From Agapanthus africanus (taxonomy: Eukaryota; Streptophyta; Magnoliopsida; Asparagales; Amaryllidaceae): 64,000 nt of DNA. Position 1 is the stretch's first letter. Each line of letters opens with the position of its first letter. The stretch spans positions 593,968,410 to 594,032,409 of the forward strand of contig CM057344.1 in assembly GCA_030015575.1 (NCBI GenBank), written 5' to 3'. Of the stretch, positions 45,590 through 56,143 are shown one piece after another. The notes beneath the pieces are model-generated. The model was not told where the DNA came from. It made no database searches and was given only the letters and a program-made list of their open reading frames with translations. A program made the position numbers and the translations under genes.

Positions 45590-45930
45590 TCTCGCCGGCG
45601 CCCAAGCGCTCAAGCGCCCGGCGCTCGAGCGCCAAGCGCCCACGTGCCGACACGTGGCGCGCTAGCGCTCGAGCGCCTGGCGCTCGAGCGCAAAGCGCCC
45701 ACGTGCCGACACGTGGCGTGCACTCCAGCGCCCTGTGCTCAAGCACAAAGCGCCCACGTGCCGACACGTGGCATGCCTGCGCTCAAGCGCAAAGCGCCCA
45801 CGTGCTGACACGTGGCACGCTTGCGCTCAAGCACCCAGCGCTCAAGCGCAAAGCGCCCACATGCCGACACGTGGCGCGCTAGCGCCTAAACGCACAGCAC
45901 CTAAGCGCACAGCGCTCAAGGCGCTGACCT
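45590..45930. promoter_or_regulatory. GC-rich palindrome array with paired G-boxes, 5' LTR of Tat-2
   Basis: Five units built of GCGCTCAAGCGC or GCGCTCGAGCGC palindromes followed by CCACGTG-CCGA-CACGTGG. The 3' LTR copy (57660-57975) has the same five units with changes. Likely hairpin-forming; possible bHLH/bZIP binding is inferred. Confidence 0.75.
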
Positions 45931-46212
45931 AACGCGTTCTTTGGGCGCATTTTCCCTTTTTTATATATGTATACATATATATATATATATACAGATACAC
46001 ACACACTCCACAACACTGTCCCCCTCAAAAAACTTTTGGGCCGGGACGCTGCCCCGCACCCCGCAAGGGGGCTGCTAGCCTCCTTGACCCCCAGCCCGCT
46101 ATCCGGGTAGCGGGATCCCCGTAAAAACTCTGCGTGGCTCCCGATATATCCAAACCCCCTCCAAAACAACACACACGTACACTGCACATTGAGTTCGCAT
46201 GACCAGTTTAAC

Positions 46213-46260
46213 CCGTTAATCGGAGGTTCCCTCGCCCTAAAGGCGAGGGGTAATTAACGG
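46213..46260 (+). other. Nested stem-loop near the U5 end of Tat-2
   Basis: Outer arms CCGTTAAT/ATTAACGG and inner arms CCTCGCC/GGCGAGG around a CTAAA loop. Repeated in the 3' LTR at 58258-58305. It lies 140 bp before the primer site, where retroelement RNAs often carry packaging or reverse-transcription structures (inference). Confidence 0.7.
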
Positions 46261-46400
46261 CAGCTTAGTCCGCGACTGCCGGAGATTCGGATCCCCACAA
46301 TCAATAAACCCCCGCCTACCCTAGGTAGGGGGAATCTGTAGTACGCCTGACAAGCGTGCGCGTATTCCCATCTCAATGGGGTGACTAAAAACACCCTACA

Positions 46401-46426
46401 AATTTCTGGCACGCCCGATGGGACCT
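46401..46426 (+). other. Primer-binding site region of Tat-2
   Basis: TCTGGCACGCCCGATGGG begins four bases after the LTR. Near-identical to the Tat-1 site. The tRNA is not assigned. Confidence 0.65.
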
Positions 46427-46540
46427 TTCTCTCCTCCCATATTTCGGGTTAAATGTTCATGCGAACTCAATCAATATACGTATCGATTGCCTATACTGAA
46501 ATGATATTTTTTTTCGTGCAGCAATCAACTTTCGACGACA

Positions 46541-47707
46541 ATGTCTTCCAAGACGAATTCAGCTTCCAACGCGACCCCGATCCCGTACGTGGTCAAGGTC
46601 AATGCTCGTGTGGTTCTCCCCGCAAGCCTCAGTCGACAGTGGGAGGAACTGCCCCGCCAGTTTGGCTCCGTCATCATCTACCCTGCCGGAAGCACTCATC
46701 TGGCAGAAATCCCGACAAAACAGGTGGCCAAGCCGGTCTCAAGGGGCAAGAGGCCGAACGTTGTGATCGCTAAGGCACCACAACCGAAACTTAAGATGGT
46801 GTCTGAACGACTCTCTGGCGCTCCAACTGGAGGCAAGACTTTCTGTACAAAGGGCAACATTAAATGTTGCGGACGAGCTCAGGCGATGACTCCAACAAAT
46901 GCACAATCGAGCGTATCTCCAAAGCCCTCCATCGCCCGGTCTGCGGCGTCTTCCCAAAGAGCCGAAGTCTACCAGGTGCTTAGAACAGAAAAGTTAAGGC
47001 AAAAGCGGCTCAGGTATCGAGCCAACAAGAGGGCCAGGGCTTCGGCCAAGTGGAATCTTGTGAAGTTCCAAGAACAGGGTTACTCTGTGACGACGGCTGA
47101 TTCGGCCGTAAAGATCAGCAATTCCTTCGAACTTCTGAAGTGGGTTCAGAAAAATGCCATGACCGCCCGAATCAAGAAGACAGCGGTCCGAACGTCGCTA
47201 CAAAGAGACGTGTCCCGGCCCCAACAGAAAAAGTATGGCACTGTCTCTTCAAGGGTCTATCAGGCGCTCTGTGCCGCACGAAAGCAGCGGGGCAAATCCA
47301 GAAAAGAAGCGCCGGCACCATTCAAGAATCCGGCTAGGCCATCCGCCTTCAATCGACTGCTCGCTACTGAAACAGGGGGGTCAAGACAGCGATCTGTGAA
47401 ATCAGCCGCCGATAATAAAAAGATGGCTGGATATGTTATCCATACGGTCTATATGGCGGGTGGGCGCCCCAGCGACAACCTTCGCAGCAAAAGCAAAGAT
47501 GGGGCCACCACATCCCAAGTCCAATCTGGCTTGAATGTGGTTGCCGCTTCCCAAGAACAGCCGCCTCCGCCGGATGATGAAAACCCTCTCGAGGAGGAAG
47601 ATAGGCAGAAAGACCTCTCGGTCCATGCAGAGTCAAGCTCGGACAGCGAGGAAGAGCCGACTTTCCGCCCCAGGACCGCGGAGCAAGAGCTGCTTCAAGA
47701 GCTTTGA
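46541..47707 (+). CDS. Tat-2 ORF1 (extra protein before gag)
   Basis: A 388-codon open frame, Met about 140 bp after the LTR. Basic in the middle ('RTEKLRQKRLRYRANKRARA' near 46985-47040), with one 'PSAFNRL' (compare SVFDRL in Tat-1), 'YVIHTVYMAGG' near 47430 and a very acidic C-terminus ('SSSDSEEEP'). It is followed at once by gag. No known domain. Extra ORFs here are known in Tat/Ogre. Confidence 0.75.
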   Translation: MSSKTNSASNATPIPYVVKVNARVVLPASLSRQWEELPRQFGSVIIYPAGSTHLAEIPTKQVAKPVSRGKRPNVVIAKAPQPKLKMVSERLSGAPTGGKTFCTKGNIKCCGRAQAMTPTNAQSSVSPKPSIARSAASSQRAEVYQVLRTEKLRQKRLRYRANKRARASAKWNLVKFQEQGYSVTTADSAVKISNSFELLKWVQKNAMTARIKKTAVRTSLQRDVSRPQQKKYGTVSSRVYQALCAARKQRGKSRKEAPAPFKNPARPSAFNRLLATETGGSRQRSVKSAADNKKMAGYVIHTVYMAGGRPSDNLRSKSKDGATTSQVQSGLNVVAASQEQPPPPDDENPLEEEDRQKDLSVHAESSSDSEEEPTFRPRTAEQELLQEL

Positions 47708-47734
47708 AAATAGCTCAGGAGCAAGGATAAAGAG

Positions 47735-49110
47735 ATGGCTAAGCTCTATTCGAAAATTGATGACCTAACAAACGTTATGATGCAGCTTACGACTCAAATT
47801 GCTCGAGCGCCTCCCAATCAAGCACAAGTCGCTACTAATCAGCCGGGTGATGACAATCCGAAGCAGCCAATGCCTGTTCCTTTGGGTCCAAGACTGGTCG
47901 AACCGTATGAAAGCCGGCCACATTCCGCTTCTGGGGATGCCTTGGCCCCAGATGGCACTATCCCGCTAACACAAGATCGGATAATGGATTTGGTCAGCAG
48001 CAAAGTTAAAACATTGGTGGCTGAAGCTGAAGCTCAGAAAGAAATTAGCAGCAGTGGGCGGCCATATCCCGCACAATACAATCTGATCGAGTTCCCGAGC
48101 GGATACGTCATTCCTAAGTTCGGAAGATTTGACGGAACGGGGAATGCAAATCAGCACGTCGCCCACTTCAAAGCATCGTGCGGAAATACAGGGGGCAATG
48201 ACGCACTCCTTCTTCGTCAGTTTGTCAACAGCCTAACCGGTGTCGCCTTCGACTGGTACGCGAGTATACCAGACGGGTCCGTCATTACCTTTGCCCAAAT
48301 AGAGTCTCTGTTTTGGCAAAGGTTCATGAGCGTCAATGATAAAATCTCCATTGCCGACCTTGTGAGGACCAAGCCGGGGAAGAATGAAAGCAACACCGAC
48401 TTTATCGCTCGATGGCGTAATCTCACAGTCAAGTGCGAACCGCCGCTGGAGCAGGACCAGTCCGTCAGCCTTCTCATTGGGAACCTCAGCAATTGGATGG
48501 TCCCGTTCTTGTGTACAGCAGGCCTTAATACGTTTCAAGAGCTAACCAAGAAAGTCCAAATGCTGGAACGCTCGAAGTAAGAGTCTACCCCAGACTCTCA
48601 GAGAGACAAAACTTGGAAAAGAAAGCGGGAAGACAACCGTAGAAGCGGGAGTTCCAGCAACACCAATGTCTTCAATGCGTCCGACAATGAAGAAAAGCGA
48701 AGGGCGGGCGAATCCAAAACCAACCGGTCTCGGAAGCCATTGCTGGGAGGAGATGGGCCTTCCCTAGAGGAGAAGAAGAACAAGGTTTACTCTTTCAGAA
48801 GGGACAAGGTCCACAAGATATTTAAAGATGCCTTGAACAACGGTCTACAATTGCCGGAGTCGAAAAGACCTCAAGAAGCAAAAATGACCGACAATCCCCT
48901 GTATTGTCCGTACCACCGAGTAGTGAGCCATGCGATCGAGGATTGCTATATCTTCAAAGACTGGGTCGAGAAGCAGTACAAGGCTGGAGAGATCGAGCTG
49001 TCCAAAAGTGTGTTGGTGAACAATCAAGTTGCAACCACCAACTTTATACAGACAGAAGCTGAAGCCTTCAGGGAGCAGACAGCCGAATCCGCTGCCCTGA
49101 GAAATGAGAC
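47735..49110 (+). pseudogene. Tat-2 gag with CHHC zinc module
   Basis: Capsid-like part 47735-48580: 'YPAQYNLIEFPSGYVIPKF', 'HVAHFKASCGNTGGNDALLL' and 'FVNSLTGVAFDWYASIPDG'. Then the zinc module 'YCPYHRVVSHAIEDCYIFK' near 48900-48960, C-x2-H-x4-H-x4-C. Only one such module is seen in this element. Fossil. Confidence 0.85.
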
Positions 49111-51280
49111 CGACTCGCCGCAGCGTCCATGGAGTAAGCACATATCTAATAAGACGAAGAAAATGCTAAAGCTGCTTCAGAAAGAGCCCGGGACGGAATG
49201 GGAAGGACAGAAGAAGCCTACCATCCCAGCTGCCAATGCGGCTCCATCGGGCTCAAAATCCAAGAAGCTCAAGAAGAAGAAAAGTGCAGCACGGCGCGAA
49301 AAAGAGTCTGCAGGGAGATTGACCATTCAAAAATATATCGATTCCCTCGAAGATTATGAACAGAAGGAAAGAACTCTGATTCAATTGAAGGAGTTCTTCC
49401 CTGCACAAGCGACTGAAATTCTGGAGGAGTTAGAGGAAGACTCCAATGAAGAGATCCCAGTAGTGACCTGCTACGCCATCCATCTTGGCAGCGACTCTGA
49501 GGAGGAGCTCTGTTTTCCCGAAGAGAACGAGGAGCTCACCACAAAAGCCAATCAAATCCAGCTCAGAAGCAGCAGGGCTCTACCGCCAAATCAGGGCAAC
49601 GCCCTAAAAGGGAAGGAAAAACAAGTGGCTAATGAGGAAGATGGCAGAGAGCCGGCTGATGAAAACTCAAGTCCTTCCTCGGTGGACTATAATGTCTTGG
49701 CTCATCTCCGGAAGCTTCCGTCTCTCCTGAGCATCTACGATGCCTTAGTCCTATCTAAGGAGCTTAGAGATGTCCTCATTCACGCTCTACAAAACCCTGA
49801 GCGGTATCAGGCTCGCTTTGCGGAAATTAATATGAAAGAAGCTCAGTACACTCTGCAATCCGCCGCAGTCATATTTAAGGATGAAGACTTGCTACTGGGA
49901 ACAGCTGTGCATAATCGGCCGCTTTACGTGACCGGGTACAGCGACGGAGATCGAATTAATCGCATATTGATCGATCCGGGGTCCTCAGTGAACATCATGA
50001 ACTTGCGAACTCTGAAGAGTTTGTCAATGGACGTCCGACACCTGTCAAGGGAAAGGATTGTCATTCAAGGCTTCAACCAAAATTGCCAACAAGTTCTGGG
50101 GTCCATAGCTCTGCCAATCAAATTCGGGGATCTGCAAACTGAAACTAAGATATACGTGATCGACGCCGACACGTCTTATAAGATTCTCTTGGGGCAGCCG
50201 TGGCTCCACGATTACGGCATCATTCCGTCAACCCTCCATCAATGCATGAAGTATACTAAAAATGGCAAAGAAAGACGCATTGACGGAGACATCCAGCCGT
50301 TCGGTGTGCATGAAGTACGATATGAAGATTCTCGGTACTTCATGAACCACCAAAATGCTAAGCCACAACTGACTGAGAATAGACCGGCCCCAAGACTCAA
50401 AATCAAATCTAAGCCGGCTGTCACTTTGAAAAGCAAAACCGCCCAAGTGCGCCCGCATTTCGGTAGCGACACTGATGAGTCCGACGCTGGAAGTCCGTCC
50501 TTCCATAAAACTCGCCTTCGTTTCGGTAGCGATACGGACGAATCTGTTACTGAAGGCCCAGCTAGCAACAAAGTCCGCCCTCATCTTGGCAGCGACACTG
50601 AAGAATCGGAGGAAGAGGACCTGCCGTGCAATAGCGGTGCAGATTGAACCCCCATGCAACAAGCGAAACTACGAGAGACCTTCGAAATTGTAGACGCGTC
50701 CCTAGCCGTCACAAGGGTACCGGAGCAGATGTGCAAAGAGCTCAATGCGTTGTCAGTCTCCACCGTGGACCAGCTGAAAACTTTCTACGTCCCCAGAAGG
50801 AAAAGTGGGCAGAAAGGCTTCCTGTTTTATGGGTCAAACCCCGTTGTGCACCCGGACGATTTGTCTGTCGCGTGCCTTCCATATGAGAGAGGCATAAGAG
50901 CCGTCCTTAATCCCAGATACTATGCCCCCGAGATGCGGGAATATTTCAAAAAGTGCGGATACCGGTTATATCAAACGGAGTCCGAAGCAAAGTTTTATGA
51001 AGGGCTAGGGCATCCGCCTCAGGTCCGAGCACTCATTGATGGACGAATTCCAGATAGATGGGGCATAGGCTTCATTCAACCGGATTCTAAGGCATGCTAC
51101 ATGATTCATATTGGGGAAGCCAGCGAAGAGTCAAATGATGAAGACGAGCTAGCCGAACCAGAGGAAGCTCCTCAAGAGCTCGAAGATGGCGGACAAGCAA
51201 CCTTTGACGAGTTAACCGAGATTGACTTAGGAACGTCCGATAATCCAAGGTTGACCTACATCAGCTCGCTCTTGTCATAG
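49111..51280 (+). pseudogene. Tat-2 linker and protease region
   Basis: A lysine-rich then acidic linker ('HLGSDSEEELCFPEE' near 49480) and 'VLAHLRKLPSLLSIYDAL' near 49700. The protease domain follows with 'RILIDPGSSVNIMNLRTLK' near 49965-50020 and 'LLGQPWLHDYGIIPST' near 50190-50240. After it comes a triple acidic repeat around 'GSDTDES' (50455-50620). The stretch to 51280 ('LKTFYVPRRKSGQKGFLFYG' near 50775) is also present in Tat-1. Fossil. Confidence 0.8.
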
Positions 51281-51283
51281 GAA

Positions 51284-52640
51284 ATGAAAGCTCAGATAAT
51301 CGCCCTGCTGCATGAGTTCGTCGACCGCTTCGCGTGGACATACAAAGAAATGCCTGGCCTTTCCCCTGAAGTGGCCGTGCATAAGCTGGCTATATCTCCT
51401 GATGCCAAGCCAGTCAAACAAGCTCCTCGAAGAATGAGAAGGGAACTAGAAGAAAAGGTCATCGAGGAAACCAAGAAGCTCATCGATGCCGGCTTCATCA
51501 GGGAAGAGAAATATGCGAACTAGATCGCATGCATAGTCCCAGTGAAGAAGAAAAATGGGCAGATCCGAGTTTGTGTCGATTTCAGGGACCTCAACAAGGC
51601 ATGTCCTAAAGACGACTTTCCGCTACCGGTCATGGAAATGATGGTCGATGACACCTCAAGTTATGAGTTGTTCACCTTTATGGATGGCTCGTCTGGATAT
51701 AATCAGATCAAGATATCGCCTGAGGATGAGAAACACACAGCATTTCGAACCCCGATCGGAATATATTGCTACAAGGTAATGCTGTTCGGACTGAAGAACG
51801 CAGGTGCTACATATTAAAGGGCAATGACTAATATCTTTGATGACCTAATCCATAAAGTCGTCGAATGCTATGTTGATGATCTGGTCATCAAGACTAAAGC
51901 CAAGGCCGATCACATCTAAGATCTTAGGACCGTTCTCACCAGACTGAGGGAGTACAACCTGAAAATGAATCCTCTGAAGTGCGCTTTTGGCGTGTCATCA
52001 GGAAAATTCCTGGGCTTCATAGTCCGACATCGAGGGATCGAAGTTGACCCATCAAAGATAAAGGCCATCATGGAGATGCCCCCTCCGAAGAGTCTGACGC
52101 AGCTAAGATATTTTCAAGGCAAGCTTGCTTATATACGGAGGTTTATCTCAAATTTATCGGGGAGATGTAGGCCCTTCTCAAAGCTCATGAAGAAAGGAGC
52201 TCCTTTTATCTGGGATGCCGAATGCCAAGCAACGTTCGAAAGCATCAAACAATACTTGTTGCACCCTCCAGTGCTGGCCGCTCCCATTCCAAATAAACCG
52301 CTAATTCTCTACACTGCCGCGCTAGATAAGTCACTCGGTGCGCTCCTTGCCCAGAATAACGAGGAGGGAAAAGAGAATGCCCTCTACTACCTCAGTCGAA
52401 CTTTAGTCGGGGCGTAACACAACTACTCCCCGATCGAAAAGCAATGCTTGGCTCTGATGTTTGCTGTGAAGAAGCTGAGGCACTATCTGCTCGCTCACCG
52501 GGTTATGCTGATCTCCAAGGTCGACCCACTCAAACACTTGATGACCAAAGCAAGCCTAGCCGGCAGAATGGCAAGATGGGCTGTCATGCTACTTGAGTTT
52601 GACATAGTTTATACTTCTCAGAAAGCAGTAAAAGGGCAAG
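51284..52640 (+). pseudogene. Tat-2 reverse transcriptase and RNase H
   Basis: 'KKKNGQIRVCVDFRDLNKAC' near 51545-51605, 'LFTFMDGSSGYNQIKISPED' near 51670-51725, 'ECYVDDLVIKTKAKADH' near 51865 (YVDD), the thumb 'LRYFQGKLAYIRRFISNLSG' near 52105-52160 and RNase H with 'LYTAALDKSLGALLAQNNEE' near 52310 and 'KKLRHYLLAHRVMLISKVDP' near 52470-52525. Broken. Confidence 0.88.
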
Positions 52641-53314
52641 CTCTTGCAGACTTTCTCGCTGCTCATCCCACACCAGAAGGGTCACCACTCAATTGCGAGT
52701 TACCCGACGAACAAGTGCTACACCTAGAGAATGATGAGCCATGTTGGGAGCTCTACTTTGATGGGTACTCATCGATAAGGACCTCCAGTAAATCAAGTGT
52801 CCCGGAGATAAAAGCAGGGATAGGATTGGTGTTCATCATGCCATCAATGGGAACCCTACGGCGTTCTTTTGCTATCACCGAGTTTCGCACAAACAATGAG
52901 GCCGAGTATGAAGCTCTGATAGCTGGTTTGGAGCTCGCTATAGAAATGGAAATCCTTCAGCTACGGGTTTACGGTGACTCCCAGCTTGTCGTCAACCAAG
53001 TAAGCGGCGATTATAAGATATACAAACCCGAATTAGCTCAGTACAGAGGCCGAGTGGTGGAACTCATGAAACGGTTCACTCATATTGAACTAACGAGAGT
53101 CCTTAGAGCGTTGAACGGAAAGGCCGACGTACTCGCTCGCTTAGCCAAGGAGCTGGCTGATCCTGACATGGACGAAATTCTGATCACAGTCAGGAGCCGG
53201 CAAATTCTACCCCCAGTCTCTCTACGAGAAGAGGAAAGCGCAGAACAGAAGAGCAGTCCTGCCAAAAAGCTTCGATCATCCAAGACGAGCCCAATTGGAG
53301 AGAACCCTTCATAG
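52641..53314 (+). pseudogene. Tat-2 second (archaeal-type) RNase H
   Basis: 'CWELYFDGYSSIR' near 52742, 'TEFRTNNEAEYEALIAGLEL' near 52880-52935, 'LRVYGDSQLVVNQVSGDYKI' near 52960-53020 and 'GKADVLARLAKELAD' near 53120. The D, E and D positions of the archaeal-type fold are visible. Tat-lineage trait. Ends in a charged linker before integrase. Confidence 0.85.
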
Positions 53315-54540
53315 AGTACCTCCGATACGACAAGCTGCCCGAAGAAAAATCTGCGAGGATTCAGCTGAAGAAAAGAGCTCTCCGATACGTGTTTGTAAAT
53401 GACACGTTATACCGCAGGTCATATGACCAACTCTGGCTCAGGTGTCTGTCATTGGCCGAAGCCCAAAAAGTCATGAAAGATGTTCACTCGGGCGTTTGCG
53501 GTGCTCACCAATCTAGCCCCAAGATGCGACTTCAAATCAAACGGCTTGGGTATTACTGGCCCACCATAATACGGGATTGCGGAGAGCATGCAAAGAAATG
53601 TCAGATCTGCCAAATCCATGGTGATTTCATTCACAAGCATCCCAATCCGTTGCATCCTACGATGGCGTCGTGGCCCTTCGAAGTCTGGGGCACCGACATT
53701 GTTGGCCCAATTGATCCTCCGTCCAAAGTCCACCGGTTCATACTGGCCACGACAGACTACTTCTCCAGATGGGCTGAAGCTGTCCCGCTAAAAGAAGTCA
53801 AGACAAAAGATATTCTGACATTCTTCCAGCATAATATTCTATACCGCTTCGGCACACCAAGAAGAATCATTTTTGACAACGGGCCTTCTTTCAAGAGCTT
53901 CAATATCTCAAGGTTCGCTACTCAGCACAAGATAGACTGGAGATATTCCTCCATCTATAATCCAAGAGCCAATGGGCTAGCCGAAACCTTCAATAAGACT
54001 CTATGCAAGCTCCTGAGGAAAAATACTTCAGCCAACAAGAGAGACTGGAATCTCAAACTTCACAAGGCGTTGTGGGCATATCGTACCACGCACCGTACTC
54101 CAACTCAGTCCACTCCATACTCATTGCTCTTCGGAGTGGAGGCGGTCCTCCCCTTCGAAGTCGAAGTTCCAAGCTTAAGAATGGCCGTTCAGCACAAGTT
54201 GACGGAGGAGGAAAACGTGCTCCTTCGACTTTAAGAGCTCGATGCCCTCGAAGAAAAGAGGCTCGCGGTGCAACAAAATCTGGAGCTATACCGAGCCCAA
54301 ATGTTACGGGCCTATGACAAAATAACCCGTCTCCGCGCTTTCAAGAAAGATGAATTAGTGTTGGTCCTCAAAAGACCGATCATCTCCAATCGACATGTCA
54401 AGGGAAAATTCGAGCCAAACTGGGAAGGACCATACGTCATCGAAAAAGTGTTCGACGGAGGATCCTACCAACTAATAAGTGCCGAGGGAGAAAGGCCCAT
54501 GCCACCCATTAATGGCCGATAGCTCAAGAAATACCACGCG
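53315..54540 (+). pseudogene. Tat-2 integrase
   Basis: 'HSGVCGAHQSSPKM' and 'HAKKCQICQIHGDFIHKHPN' near 53485-53650 (HHCC), 'EVWGTDIVGPIDP' near 53680, 'IIFDNGPSFKSF' near 53870, 'NPRANGLAETFNKTL' near 53965, and the C-terminal 'KDELVLVLKRPIISNRHVKG' near 54345-54405. The final 'MPPINGR' lies near 54500. Close to Tat-1 integrase. Broken. Confidence 0.88.
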
Positions 54541-55066
54541 TGAATGCTCCAAGTCGCAGGCGAACTAAGCACACCGGCCCTACGGTCTGAATAATACATC
54601 CTGCAAAACCGTATACAATCCACGGGCGTAAACGACCCCTATCTCTCCCAAATCCTGCCGGTGAAACTACTTTTAAAGTCCCACCAGTGGCAAGAAAAAA
54701 ATGGTATGTCCACAAGAAAAACGGGCACGGATGAAAACCCGAAAGGGCTCCGTGAGTAAAAACAGTAGGACTACCGGCGAGTTTGTGAAAACCCGAAAGG
54801 GCGCAGACTCGTGAAAATAAATGAAATACACTCGCAAAGTCCTCTCGACCTTGTGAGGAGAAAATCCCTGCGTGAGATCCTTACGACTCACAAAGGAGCA
54901 ACACACTTAGGAATCCTCACGATTCCTAAGGAGAACATACACCTGCGAGATCCTCTCGACTCGTAGGGAGAAAATGCTTTTATGGGACCCTTACGGCTCA
55001 TAAAATTGAAAATAGGTGATAGGGACCCAAACCTGTCTCCTAAGCCATCGTTCCCTAACGGGCAAC

Positions 55067-56032
55067 GGCAAATGATGAGTCGCTCCTGGCATTTCGCTTC
55101 AGTGTTAGCGATGCTGATGTCGACCGAAAACCCAAATCCCAAGTCCTCCCGAGGCAAATGATGAGTTGCTCCTGGCATTGTTCCAGTGCAGCAATGCTGA
55201 TGCCAAACAAGATCCAAATTCCAAGTCCCCAAACGGCGAATGATGAGTCGCTCCTGGTACCATATTCCAGTGTAGTGATGCAGACGCCAACCAAAATCCA
55301 ATTTCTCAAAATTCTCCCAGCCCTACGGTTAGTCCCCAAATTGACTATCATATACAATCCACGAGCTCAAATAATTCTCATCACATTCATGCCACACTGC
55401 AATCACCAGTTACGCGGCTGGTCTCCGCCTTTGGAATTATGCTCCATTGAGAAGACCCACTCATGTGTCCTCACGATACATGTGGAGAACAAAACTTTGT
55501 GGGATCCTTACGGCTTATAAAGGAAAACCACACTTAGGAGTCCTCATGACTCCTAAGGAGAAAGTGCACCTACGAGATCCTTTCGACTCATAGGGAGAAA
55601 ATGCTTTTATGAGACCCTCACGGCTCATAAAATTGTAAAGCCTTAGGTGATAGGGACCTAGGCCTGTCTCCTAAGCCACCGCTTCCCAACAGGAAAAGGC
55701 AAATGATGAATTGCTCCTGGCACATGTGCTTCAGTGTTAGCAACGCTGATGCCTACCCTAACCCAAAAATTCCAAACTCTAATCCAATAGACCGCTAAAT
55801 CTTTAAACTGGGAACAGATGACCTCTAAGTCGTTAAACTGGGAACAGATGACCCCTAAGTCGTTAAACTAGGAACGGAGGAAATTCCCTCACGGCAAATG
55901 ATGATTCGCTCCTGATACCATATTCCAGTGTAGCGATGCTGATGCCAAACCAAAACCAAAATCCCCGACTCCTGTCATGAAAAATGATGATTCGCTCCTG
56001 GTACCATATTCCAGCATAGCGATGCTGATGTC
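55067..56032 (+). repeat. Six dispersed copies of a ~54-nt 3'-region module
   Basis: Copies at 55067-55121, 55153-55204, 55235-55288, 55698-55753, 55893-55946 and about 55980-56032. Each has AATGATGA near the start and CTGATG (one copy CAGACG) near the end, with GCTCCTGG inside. Four or five are closed by complementary ends GGCA/TGCC or GGCG/CGCC. Two related copies lie in Tat-1 at 20103-20152 and 20185-20235 (minus sense). Confidence 0.75.
55795..55875 (+). repeat. Three-copy ~32-bp tandem repeat
   Basis: Unit around TTAAACTGGGAACAGATGAC and CTAAGTCG, two near-perfect copies and one decayed. Confidence 0.75.
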
Positions 56033-56143
56033 AACCCAAATCATATCAAGTCAGCAAAACAACCAATGACCTCCCTGGCAGAATCAAATTACACCTCGGA
56101 AACAAGTCAACTGCATCCCTGACGCCGCAAGAAGCGGGGCAAG

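Larger units (their letters stand above)
44835..46400 (+). repeat. 5' LTR of Tat-2
   Basis: TGTTGGGG to CCCTACA, 1566 bp. It includes a palindrome and G-box array (45590-45930), an AT/TG microsatellite (45960-46000) and a nested hairpin near the inner end (46213-46260). Open frames inside are shared with the 3' LTR and are not genes. Confidence 0.93.

Noticed and set aside
45537-45932. Arg/Ala-rich short frames in the Tat-2 LTR
   Set aside because: Produced by the GCGC/CACGTG palindrome array; also present in the other LTR at 57762-58169.
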